This document shows positions 1 to 6,044 of a stretch of DNA of 7,169 nt, piece after piece. The notes beneath the pieces were generated by a model, which was given only the letters and a program-made list of their open reading frames with translations, did no database searches and was not told where the DNA came from. The DNA lies in the NCBI GenBank assembly GCA_002312935.1, contig DCAT01000185.1:1-7169 (forward strand), in the 5' to 3' direction. The DNA comes from Oceanospirillaceae bacterium UBA1126. GTDB lineage: Bacteria; Pseudomonadota; Gammaproteobacteria; Pseudomonadales; Balneatricaceae. Positions within the stretch are counted from its first letter, which is position 1. Each line of letters starts with the position of its first letter. The position numbers and the translations under genes were made by a program.

Positions 1-991
1 CAACGAGGCCTTGTGCTAATGCTTTAGGGCTGGCATGAATGGCAAGGTCTGCACGATAGACCCGCCCCAATTCCTCTGCACAGGCATGGATATGAATGAG
101 CTGTTGTTTAGCCGCCTGTACCCCTAGCAGTTGGTAATTTTGTGAGGGCACTTCTGAGAAGCGGCTGCCCATTAAAATAACCAAGTCTGCATCGGCTATG
201 GCAGCACTTAATTTAGGGTTTATGCCTAGACCAACGTCGCCAGCGTAGTTCGGGTGATTATGATTAAACAACATTTGCCGGCGGAATGAACATGCCACTG
301 GCACATTAAACCGTTCTGCAAAGGCCTCTACCTTTGCCACTGAATCTGAGCACCAACGACTACCACCTAATATTAAAATAGGATTTGCAGCGTGCTCAGT
401 CATTTCAGCCATTCGCTTTAAATCGGCGTGGCTAGGGTAGGTCTCTAAAGTATTAAAAGGCCTAATGGCCACGTTCGCTGCTGTGCCAGCCAAAGTGTCT
501 TCTGGCAACACTAATACCACTGGGCCGGGGCGACCACTGGTGGCTATAGACCACGCCCGGCTTACCATTTCGGTAATGCGATCTGCAGAATCTATTTCTG
601 CAACCCACTTAGCCATAGACCCCAAATATTGGCCATAATCTACTTCTTGAAATGCTTCTCGATGGCGTAATTTACTATTAATTTGACCAATAAATAAAAT
701 CATGGGTGTGGAATCTTGTTGCGCCACGTGGATGCCAGCACTGGCGTTGGTGGCACCTGGGCCCCTTGTGACAAAACAAACACCAGGCGTTCCGTGGAGT
801 TTGCCCCACGCTTCTGCCATCATCGCAGCACCACCTTCTTGGCGAGCGCTAGTCACGTTAATAGTGCTGTCGTGCAGGGCATCCAGTACCTCTAAATAGC
901 TTTCGCCGGGCACACAAAATAGTTGCGTAACACCGTGGGCCTCTAGGGCATCGACCACTAGTTCGCCACCAGATTTAGTACCAAAAGTCAT
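1..991 (-). CDS. ThDP-dependent enzyme, acetolactate-synthase-like (partial, N-terminal 330 residues)
   Basis: The gene reads leftward from ATG at 991-989 and is open to the left edge, so only about 330 of an expected roughly 550 residues are present. Seen: the N-terminal ThDP (pyrimidine-binding) domain with the catalytic-type glutamate Glu52 in RQEGGAAMMAEAWG, then TRGPGATNA at 75-83, QQDSTPMILFIGQ at 91-103, REAFQEVDY at 111-119 and SGRPGPVVLVLPED at 152-165. The central domain begins near 190 (ILILGGSRW) and includes MGSRFSEVPSQNY before the edge. Family knowledge: this layout is COG0028 (IlvB-like), cytoplasmic, acting on 2-oxo acids. The start PGESYLEVLDALHD and the segment after EVDY differ from those of biosynthetic acetohydroxyacid synthase, so I would not call it ilvB. 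The cofactor-binding C-terminal domain is not visible. The start is supported by the ribosome site at 997-1003, and the gene begins 18 bases after the astA stop, implying co-transcription. Substrate unknown. Confidence 0.93.
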   Translation of the reverse strand, partial: MTFGTKSGGELVVDALEAHGVTQLFCVPGESYLEVLDALHDSTINVTSARQEGGAAMMAEAWGKLHGTPGVCFVTRGPGATNASAGIHVAQQDSTPMILFIGQINSKLRHREAFQEVDYGQYLGSMAKWVAEIDSADRITEMVSRAWSIATSGRPGPVVLVLPEDTLAGTAANVAIRPFNTLETYPSHADLKRMAEMTEHAANPILILGGSRWCSDSVAKVEAFAERFNVPVACSFRRQMLFNHNHPNYAGDVGLGINPKLSAAIADADLVILMGSRFSEVPSQNYQLLGVQAAKQQLIHIHACAEELGRVYRADLAIHASPKALAQGLV

Positions 992-996
992 AAATG

Positions 997-1003
997 CTCC
1001 CTT
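997..1003 (-). promoter_or_regulatory. Ribosome binding site of the ThDP enzyme gene
   Basis: On the minus strand this reads AAGGGAG, five bases before the ATG at 991. It is a near-consensus Shine-Dalgarno site and fixes the start of the partial gene. It lies wholly within the 18-base gap after astA, which fits translation from a shared transcript. Confidence 0.8.
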
Positions 1004-1009
1004 TAAAAG

Positions 1010-2056
1010 TTACAGGCGTTGTAAAGTTTTGTAGTAAGCCTTTACGGCTACTAAACGGCAGAGGTCTTGGTGATGCAACTCAAGGCCTCGAGCAGTTTCT
1101 TGGCTAATAATTGCGTTGCCCTTATCGTCAAACGATACCGGTACGATACTACTGCGAAAATTTGTTAGCTGGGTGTTACTGACTAAAAACAACTCTGCGT
1201 CATGTTTAGGTTGTGCTATTTTAGTGGGTAGCACTTCGCTGTTTTTAACCGAACTTATATCTTTCAGCTGGGCTTCTACTGTTGGGCCTGCATCAAAAAT
1301 ATCCACGTAACCCATATCCTGAAAACCTTCTTTTTCTAATAATCGAAGGGCAGGTCGAGTCTTTTCATGGACATGGCTGATAACCGCCTGGGCCTCAGGG
1401 CTAAGTAGGTTGACGTAAAGCGGGTACTTAGGCATCAGCTCTGCAATAAATACCTTGTTACCCAGGCCGACTAGGTAATCAGCCTGCTTAAACTCCATAG
1501 AGAAAAAGTGCGTGCCTAACCAATGCCAAAAAGGGGAGTTACCACTGGTATCATTAACACCACGCATTTCTGCGATCACTTTGGTGCCAAATCGTTCGGC
1601 AAATTGAGCCATAAACAAAAAACGACTTTTCGACAAAAGGCGTCCGTTGGTGCCACAGCGGTGTGCTTCTTGTAAGAACAAAGTACACACTTCAGCGCAA
1701 CCCGTATAATGGTTGCATAAGGTAAGCACTTCCATTTTGTTATGTACTTCTAGGGTAGGTGACGCATGGACCACAGTTTGGCGGTGATAATGGTAAAAAG
1801 GTGTGCGGGTGCCTACACTGGCTTCCACTGCAGTAGTGCCTATCACTTCACCCGTTAGGGTATCTTCTAGGACAAATAAGTAGCCTTCGTCAAAGGGTTG
1901 ACTCACGTGTTTGGCAAAAGACGCCACAGAGTGGGCAATTTTTTCGTTTAAAACATCACGGTTAATGGGTAAGGAGGTAAAACCTACACCAGAATCTACC
2001 GCAATTTTATACAAGGCATCTTGGTCTTGTGGACCAATAGGGCGAACAACCAACAT
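1010..2056 (-). CDS. astA: Arginine N-succinyltransferase (AstA)
   Basis: AstA transfers succinyl from succinyl-CoA to the alpha-amino group of L-arginine, the first step of the cytoplasmic arginine succinyltransferase (AST) degradation pathway. The 348 residues are close to the 344 of the E. coli enzyme and align from the first residue: MLVVRPI and FTSLPIN at the start, GYLFVLED at 58-65, HYTGCAEVCTLFL at 116-128, LLSKSRFLFMAQF at 140-152, AEMRGVNDTSGNSPFW at 162-177, FIAELMPKYPLY at 203-214, and IFDAGPT at 253-259. His230 in HVHEKTRPA matches the position of the catalytic histidine near 229 in E. coli (from memory). The divergent C-terminal 80 residues are normal for the family. No clear Shine-Dalgarno site precedes the ATG. 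No other ast genes (astB, astC, astD, astE) are in view; upstream is panE and downstream a ThDP enzyme, which is not the usual astCADBE arrangement. Related AruF/AruG subunits are an alternative name, not a different function. Confidence 0.95.
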   Translation of the reverse strand: MLVVRPIGPQDQDALYKIAVDSGVGFTSLPINRDVLNEKIAHSVASFAKHVSQPFDEGYLFVLEDTLTGEVIGTTAVEASVGTRTPFYHYHRQTVVHASPTLEVHNKMEVLTLCNHYTGCAEVCTLFLQEAHRCGTNGRLLSKSRFLFMAQFAERFGTKVIAEMRGVNDTSGNSPFWHWLGTHFFSMEFKQADYLVGLGNKVFIAELMPKYPLYVNLLSPEAQAVISHVHEKTRPALRLLEKEGFQDMGYVDIFDAGPTVEAQLKDISSVKNSEVLPTKIAQPKHDAELFLVSNTQLTNFRSSIVPVSFDDKGNAIISQETARGLELHHQDLCRLVAVKAYYKTLQRL

Positions 2057-2078
2057 AGTAAGCTAGCCATTAGTAGCG

Positions 2079-2095
2079 AATAAGATCTTATTATA
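2079..2095 (-). promoter_or_regulatory. Possible astA promoter -10 box with overlapping palindrome
   Basis: A perfect TATAAT lies on the minus strand at 2095-2090, in the 67-base gap between panE and astA. It overlaps by three bases the perfect 14-base palindrome AATAAGATCTTATT at 2079-2092. No good -35 hexamer is found at 16-18 bases spacing, so a promoter here would be weak or activator-dependent. A repressor or activator binding at the palindrome would cover the -10 box. The half-site does not match the ArgR box (TGAAT half-sites). This is inference from sequence only. Confidence 0.35.
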
Positions 2096-2123
2096 CGGGG
2101 AGTTACCTATTTAAGGGCAGGGT

Positions 2124-3104
2124 TTAACTTGCATATATGCGCCATAAATCTTCGCAAACCTGTTTATGCCCTGCGCAAGGTAAGTGATACAAAGCGCCCT
2201 GCGCAATAATGTAGCCATTAATTGATACAATTTCTGTTGGGCGACCTGCTTGGCAGTCTTGCAGCATAGACGACTTATTAAGGGCTGTTTGCTGCAAAAT
2301 ACGCACTGCTGTGTTGAGTAACCCCTGTGCAAGAGGCACTATGCCAACACGGGCCATAACATCCTGGGTTTCTATACATAACTGCTCCAGGCGTGGTCTA
2401 GCTTGGGGATGCTTAATGAGCTCTCCGTTAGTGCATTGGTATATGGCGGTGAGGGCATTAATTACACTATTAACAGCTAATTTGTGCCACATAGGGGTGC
2501 GAATATCTGTATGCCATGAGATATTAAGAAGGGGTGTGGGGGGGGTATTTTTGAGGCAGTGACTATTTTTGCTAGTTTTTAGCAACCTTTGAATAGGAGA
2601 CGGTATTTCTGCTTCCAGTAAATGGTCACTAAAACACCCTATAAAGGTTTCACCAATGCCTGCACGGACGACATTAAAAGGACCCTTGCGCCATGCGCCA
2701 TCAGTAGTTGTTGCATAATATATGTTGGCGTTTGGCATCACTCGTTGTAAGGCTTGGGCACTCCCCATACCATTTTGTAACAGGACGATTTGGGCATCAT
2801 CTACCAAGTGTTTTCGCCAGGGCAATACTGCACCTAAAGTGGCGTAAGATTTACAGCACACTAGCATGTGTTTAATGGCTTCATGGGGCAGCGTGTCTGG
2901 GATCAGTGCGTTGGGCTGGGTATGAACCTTTCGATCATCTTCCAACAGGTTTATGCCACCTGCGGCTTGGTATTGTGTCAGTTGGTCTGCATCTCTTAAT
3001 AACAAAGTGACTTTTGATCCACGAGCACTTAAAGCGCTGGCCCAAAGGCTGCCGATGGCACCGACACCACAAATGTGCCAAGGGTAGGATGATAGAGGAG
3101 TCAT
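2124..3104 (-). CDS. panE: 2-dehydropantoate 2-reductase (PanE/ApbA family)
   Basis: The enzyme reduces 2-dehydropantoate (ketopantoate) to D-pantoate with NADPH, a cytoplasmic step of pantothenate and coenzyme A synthesis. Seen: the Rossmann nucleotide-binding loop GVGAIG at 13-18, Lys85 in CCKSYAT, Asn111 in LLQNGMGS, Lys208 in MWHKLAVNSVINALTAI (the catalytic lysine position of the family), and SSMLQD at 278-283 followed by GRPTEI with Glu291, all matching E. coli PanE by eye. At 326 residues it is somewhat longer than the 303 of E. coli; the extra length is a short N-terminal extension before the Rossmann fold and a loop at about 174-195. That loop is encoded partly by a run of eight C (plus-strand G at 2538-2545). 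No strong ribosome site precedes the ATG. It is divergent from yajQ across 55 bases and leads the astA-ThDP gene row. The fold and key residues are clear; paralogues in this family can act on other 2-oxo acids. Confidence 0.92.
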   Translation of the reverse strand: MTPLSSYPWHICGVGAIGSLWASALSARGSKVTLLLRDADQLTQYQAAGGINLLEDDRKVHTQPNALIPDTLPHEAIKHMLVCCKSYATLGAVLPWRKHLVDDAQIVLLQNGMGSAQALQRVMPNANIYYATTTDGAWRKGPFNVVRAGIGETFIGCFSDHLLEAEIPSPIQRLLKTSKNSHCLKNTPPTPLLNISWHTDIRTPMWHKLAVNSVINALTAIYQCTNGELIKHPQARPRLEQLCIETQDVMARVGIVPLAQGLLNTAVRILQQTALNKSSMLQDCQAGRPTEIVSINGYIIAQGALYHLPCAGHKQVCEDLWRIYAS

Positions 3105-3159
3105 GGGTTACACTATTACCATTAAGATTTATCCGCTATTTTAACAAAGGAATTTACTA
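3105..3159. promoter_or_regulatory. Divergent panE/yajQ intergenic region
   Basis: These 55 bases must hold the start signals of yajQ to the right and probably of panE to the left. A TATTTT box at 3137-3142 could serve as a -10 for yajQ, but no convincing -35 sits at the right distance. Leftward, TTGTTA and TAATGG at 17-base spacing are a poor match. The promoters are therefore placed by context only; no operator-like palindrome is evident. Confidence 0.4.
3146..3152 (+). promoter_or_regulatory. Ribosome binding site of yajQ
   Basis: AAAGGAA lies seven bases before the ATG at 3160, a good Shine-Dalgarno match that supports this start, as does the family-typical first residues MPSFDVVSE. Confidence 0.75.
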
Positions 3160-3642
3160 ATGCCATCTTTTGATGTGGTTTCCGAGCTCGACAGCCATGA
3201 AGTATCTAATGCCTTAGACCAAGCTAACCGTGAAGTGACTACGCGGTATGACTTTAAAGGCACTAATGCCCGTTTTGAACAAGGTGAAGATCTTGTCACT
3301 ATGCATGCTGATGTAGAGTTTCAATTACAGCAAATGCTGCCCATCTTGCATGAAAAGCTTATCAAACGTGGTGTAGACATCCGTTGTTTAGATGTTAAAG
3401 ACCCAGAAACTACCAATATGAAAAGCCGACAGCTAGTCATGATGCGCACAGGTTTAGATAAAGAACTGGCTAAAAAAGTAGTGAAGTTTTTAAAAGAGAA
3501 AAAACTAAAAGTACAAAGTCAGGTGCAAGGCGATCAAGTGAGAGTGACAGGTAAAAAACGTGATGATCTGCAAGAAGCCATAGCCAGCCTACGTGAAGGT
3601 GAGTTTGACTTGCCTTTGCAGTTTAATAACTTTAGAGATTAG
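3160..3642 (+). CDS. yajQ: YajQ family nucleotide-binding protein (cyclic-di-GMP effector type)
   Basis: This is a small cytoplasmic protein of the YajQ (UPF0234) family: 160 residues against 163 in E. coli, aligned end to end. Seen: MPSFDVVSELDSHEVSNALD at the start, TRYDFKGTNARFE at 28-40, LIKRGVDIRCLDV at 67-79, KKVVKFLKEKKLKVQSQVQG at 105-124, the RVTGKKRDDLQ segment at 128-138, and the ending PLQFNNFRD. The family has two ferredoxin-like domains with swapped strands. Established: some members (Xanthomonas, Pseudomonas) bind cyclic-di-GMP and act with a transcription factor partner, while the E. coli protein was reported to bind nucleotides and tRNA. Which applies here cannot be told from sequence. 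It is followed after 57 bases by a co-directional transporter gene, with no clear terminator between them. It lies next to panE, a neighbourhood I recall from enterobacteria. Confidence 0.96.
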   Translation: MPSFDVVSELDSHEVSNALDQANREVTTRYDFKGTNARFEQGEDLVTMHADVEFQLQQMLPILHEKLIKRGVDIRCLDVKDPETTNMKSRQLVMMRTGLDKELAKKVVKFLKEKKLKVQSQVQGDQVRVTGKKRDDLQEAIASLREGEFDLPLQFNNFRD

Positions 3643-3699
3643 TCACCATTTCTGGGTTTACACCCATGCACCTAGGCTACCAAGCGGAATCATGCAGAC

Positions 3700-4914
3700 A
3701 TGTCTAAACCAGTAAAATTACTTAGCTTTGTTGTAGTGAGTGCCTGCGTATTGTTGGCTATAAATTTTGGTATGCGCGCATCATTTGGTTTCTTTGTGGC
3801 GCCTATCTCTAATGATTTTGGCTATGGACGTGAAGTGTTTGCACTTTCTTTGGCACTGCAAAATCTATGTTGGGGATTGTTTCAGCCCATTGCAGGGGCC
3901 ATGGCAGATCGTTTTGGCACGTCTAAAACCATTTATATTGGCTCTATTGCTTATGCATTAGGTCTGTATATTACCGCCACAGCCGATAGTTATTGGGGCC
4001 TGCATATCGGTGCGGGTATTCTGGTGGGTATGGGTGTTGCAGGCACAGGCTTTGGTGTTATTTTACCCGCTTTAGCTAGAATGGTAAGTGAAGAAAAACG
4101 TGGCTTGGCCTTAGGCTTGGGCACTGCTGCAGGCTCTTTTGGCCAATTACTAGTGATTCCAGTAGCGCAAGAATTTATCGCTGCGTATGGGTGGCAAATT
4201 ACGTTGCTCATTTTAGCGGGGGGTTCTTTGAGTATGCTGCTCTTGGCTAGGCCTTTTCGTAACGATGGACAGCAGTCTGAAGTGGTCAGCCAAGAACACG
4301 ACCAAAGTTTATCTGAAGCCGTTAAAGAAGCGGGTGGGCATGTGCACTATTGGTTGCTTATTGCAGGTTTTTTTGTCTGTGGTTTTCAATTAGCATTTAT
4401 TACGGTGCACATGCCTGCTTATTTGTCTGACAATGGATTTGATGCCAAAGTAGCTGTTATTAGTTTATCGTTAATTGGCTTATTTAACATATTTGGATGT
4501 TTGTTATTTGGCTCTTGGTCTAGCAAATACTCGAAGAAAAATCTGTTAGGTATTATTTATCTGCTGCGGGCGTTGGCTATAGCAGGCTTTATGCTAACCC
4601 CTATCACCACCATCTCAGTTTATCTATTTTCTATTGTCACTGGGTTTTTATGGCTGGCTACAGTGCCGCCTACGTCCGGCCTTGTGGCGCAAATGTTTGG
4701 TTTAAGGCACATGGGTACCCTCTACGGCATTGTTTTTTTAAATCATCAACTAGGCTCGTTTTTAGGGGTTTGGTTAGGTGGGTATTTGTATGACACAACA
4801 GGCAGTTACGATAACGTTTGGTGGGCCGCTGCTGCCATTGCGTTAGTGACTGCGGCCATTCATATTATTATTGATGAGCGGCCTGTAAGTCGCCTTAGGC
4901 CTGCAGCAGTATAA
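3700..4914 (+). CDS. Major facilitator superfamily transporter, substrate unknown
   Basis: This is an inner-membrane secondary transporter of 404 residues with about 12 hydrophobic helices in two bundles. Seen: helix 1 at about 8-24, the family motif A region GAMADRFGTSKT at 66-77 between helices 2 and 3, a glycine-rich helix 4 (GAGILVGMGVAGTGFG, 104-119), RGLALGLGTAAGSFGQL at 134-150, and a hydrophilic central loop at about 186-217 rich in Glu, Gln and Ser. The second bundle runs from 218 to about 391 and contains SKYSKKN (275-281), the weak counterpart of motif A. The general look (FGFFVAPISNDFGYGREVFALS) suggests the monocarboxylate or oxalate/formate-like branch, but the substrate cannot be assigned. 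It is not E. coli YajR, which is longer and has an extra C-terminal domain. An out-of-frame ATG at 3692 precedes the chosen ATG; the only ribosome-site candidate, GCGGA at 3684-3688, is weak. The stop codon abuts the convergent trhO stop. Confidence 0.93.
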   Translation: MSKPVKLLSFVVVSACVLLAINFGMRASFGFFVAPISNDFGYGREVFALSLALQNLCWGLFQPIAGAMADRFGTSKTIYIGSIAYALGLYITATADSYWGLHIGAGILVGMGVAGTGFGVILPALARMVSEEKRGLALGLGTAAGSFGQLLVIPVAQEFIAAYGWQITLLILAGGSLSMLLLARPFRNDGQQSEVVSQEHDQSLSEAVKEAGGHVHYWLLIAGFFVCGFQLAFITVHMPAYLSDNGFDAKVAVISLSLIGLFNIFGCLLFGSWSSKYSKKNLLGIIYLLRALAIAGFMLTPITTISVYLFSIVTGFLWLATVPPTSGLVAQMFGLRHMGTLYGIVFLNHQLGSFLGVWLGGYLYDTTGSYDNVWWAAAAIALVTAAIHIIIDERPVSRLRPAAV

Positions 4915-5904
4915 CTAGGATTTACGCTGTACTTGTTTTCCTTGCGCTTTAGCCTTGCGGCGATGGGCGATTGTCTCTATGGCATCAGCACCTATGTGAG
5001 ATTCACCACGTTGTTGGGCTAGTTCCATCTGGTGCTGGCGTTCTTTATAGCGCTGGCGTTGGTCTGGGGTGTGTTTGTCAAAGCAGTTTGGGCAGCTGAT
5101 GCCCTCTAGGTATTTATCGCTGGTTTGCTCTTCTTTAGTAATAGGTAAGCGACACGCGTGGCATTGGTCGTATTGGCCTTTTTCCAGCTGGTGGTTTACT
5201 GTAACGCGGTTATCAAATACAAAACATTCTCCCTGCCACATAGTGTCTTCTTCTGGCACTTCTTCGAGGTATTTTAAAATGCCACCTTGTAGGTGATACA
5301 CCTCTTCAAAACCCTGTTCCTTTAAGTAGGCTGTAGACTTTTCGCAGCGGATACCGCCAGTACAGAACATCGCTACTTTTTTATTTATTTTTGGGTCCAT
5401 GTGGTCACTCACATACTGTGGGAATTCACGAAAGTTAGTGGTGTCTGGGTTTAGTGCACCTTTAAAGGTACCCACTTTTACTTCGTAGTCATTACGTGTA
5501 TCTACTAATACGACGTCTGGGTCAGAAATAAGGGCGTTCCAGTCCTTAGGTTTAACGTAAGTACCTACTAGCTGTTTAGGGTCGATGCCTTCAACCCCCA
5601 TGGTGACGATTTCTTTCTTTAGTTTTACTTTAGTGCGATAAAACGGATTGTGAGCCTCAAAGGATTCTTTAGTCACAATATTGCTCAGGCGCCCATCTTT
5701 CTCAAACCAAGTCATCAGGGCCTCTATACCCCTGCGGTTTCCTGCTACAGTGCCATTAATACCCTCTGACGCAAGTAACAAGGTGCCACGAATATTGTTG
5801 TACTCCATGACGTTAAGTAACGGCTGGCGCAGATCTTGAAATCTTTCTAGGGTGACAAATTTATAAAGGGCACAAACAACAATTTGCGACTGATCTTGAG
5901 TCAT
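4915..5904 (-). CDS. trhO: tRNA uridine(34) hydroxylase TrhO (rhodanese family, YceA)
   Basis: TrhO hydroxylates uridine 34 in the anticodon of several tRNAs to 5-hydroxyuridine in an oxygen-dependent reaction, feeding the cmo5U/mcmo5U wobble modifications. Seen in 329 residues: an N-terminal acylphosphatase-like domain (VVCALYKFVTL at 9-19, ASEGINGTVAG at 45-55), the FYRTKVKLKKEIVTMG segment at 88-103, a rhodanese domain at about 120-220 with VLVDTRNDYE at 132-141, and the active-site loop CTGGIRCEKS at 181-190, where Cys181 is the expected persulfide-forming cysteine. The C-terminal part has two CxxC pairs (258/261 and 281/284), probably metal-binding, then a basic, Gln- and Lys-rich tail. 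Length and motifs match the E. coli protein well. The start is supported by an AAGGAA ribosome site. It converges on the MFS gene with no intergenic base and lies 140 bases downstream of a co-directional permease gene. Confidence 0.96.
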   Translation of the reverse strand: MTQDQSQIVVCALYKFVTLERFQDLRQPLLNVMEYNNIRGTLLLASEGINGTVAGNRRGIEALMTWFEKDGRLSNIVTKESFEAHNPFYRTKVKLKKEIVTMGVEGIDPKQLVGTYVKPKDWNALISDPDVVLVDTRNDYEVKVGTFKGALNPDTTNFREFPQYVSDHMDPKINKKVAMFCTGGIRCEKSTAYLKEQGFEEVYHLQGGILKYLEEVPEEDTMWQGECFVFDNRVTVNHQLEKGQYDQCHACRLPITKEEQTSDKYLEGISCPNCFDKHTPDQRQRYKERQHQMELAQQRGESHIGADAIETIAHRRKAKAQGKQVQRKS

Positions 5905-5909
5905 AATAA

Positions 5910-5915
5910 TTCCTT
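5910..5915 (-). promoter_or_regulatory. Ribosome binding site of trhO
   Basis: AAGGAA on the minus strand lies five bases before the ATG at 5904 and fixes that start. Confidence 0.75.
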
Positions 5916-5942
5916 AGCGAGCCGAAACGTAATTCCGGAGCT

Positions 5943-5979
5943 TAGGGGGCTTTTGCATCTTAAGTGTGCAAGCCCCTTA
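5943..5979. repeat. Strong hairpin in the trhO leader
   Basis: Bases 5943-5957 pair with 5967-5979: GGGGC at 5946-5950 with GCCCC at 5972-5976, and TTGCA at 5953-5957 with TGCAA at 5967-5971, with a two-base TT bulge and a nine-base loop TCTTAAGTG. Read on the plus strand it is followed by TCGTTTT, a poor terminator tail, yet no plus-strand gene ends here. Read in the direction of the flanking genes (minus) no T run follows, so it is not a canonical terminator of the permease gene. It may be a leader structure of trhO or a processing or stability element. Confidence 0.6.
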
Positions 5980-5998
5980 TCGTTTTAAATTAGTACCT

Positions 5999-6028
5999 AT
6001 TTTACTTGATAAACTGGGTATGATTCAA
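5999..6028 (-). promoter_or_regulatory. Candidate trhO promoter
   Basis: On the minus strand TTGAAT (6028-6023) is followed after 18 bases by TAAAAT (6004-5999), which match the sigma-70 boxes at four and five of six positions. Transcription would begin about 90 bases before the trhO start, so the mRNA leader would contain the whole hairpin at 5943-5979. The -35 box is also one arm of the inverted repeat ATTCAA-N11-TTGAAT spanning 6023-6045. Inference from sequence. Confidence 0.45.
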
Positions 6029-6044
6029 ATAATAACGGGTTGAA

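Noticed and set aside
702..899. 65-codon plus-strand ORF
   Set aside because: It lies wholly antisense to the ThDP enzyme gene, whose domains and motifs are clear. No ribosome site and no recognisable product.
2079..2092. Palindrome considered as an ArgR (arginine repressor) box
   Set aside because: Half-sites read AATAAGA rather than TGAAT followed by A/T, so it does not fit the ARG box despite the neighbouring arginine gene.
2111..2332. 73-codon minus-strand ORF overlapping the end of panE in another frame
   Set aside because: The panE frame carries the conserved SSMLQD and GRPTEI motifs here; this is a shadow frame.
2311..2562. 83-codon plus-strand ORF antisense to panE
   Set aside because: No family resemblance and no start signals; it exists because the panE coding strand lacks reverse-frame stops.
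3653..3666. TGGGT-TTAC-ACCCA hairpin after yajQ, considered as a terminator
   Set aside because: The stem is only five pairs and no T run follows, so it is unlikely to stop transcription before the MFS gene.
3700..4914. MFS gene considered as yajR by synteny
   Set aside because: At 404 residues it ends right after helix 12 and lacks the extra C-terminal domain of YajR; the match in position alone is not enough.
5943..5979. Hairpin considered as a rho-independent terminator of the permease gene
   Set aside because: In the minus-strand reading direction the stem is followed by AGCTCCGG rather than a T run.
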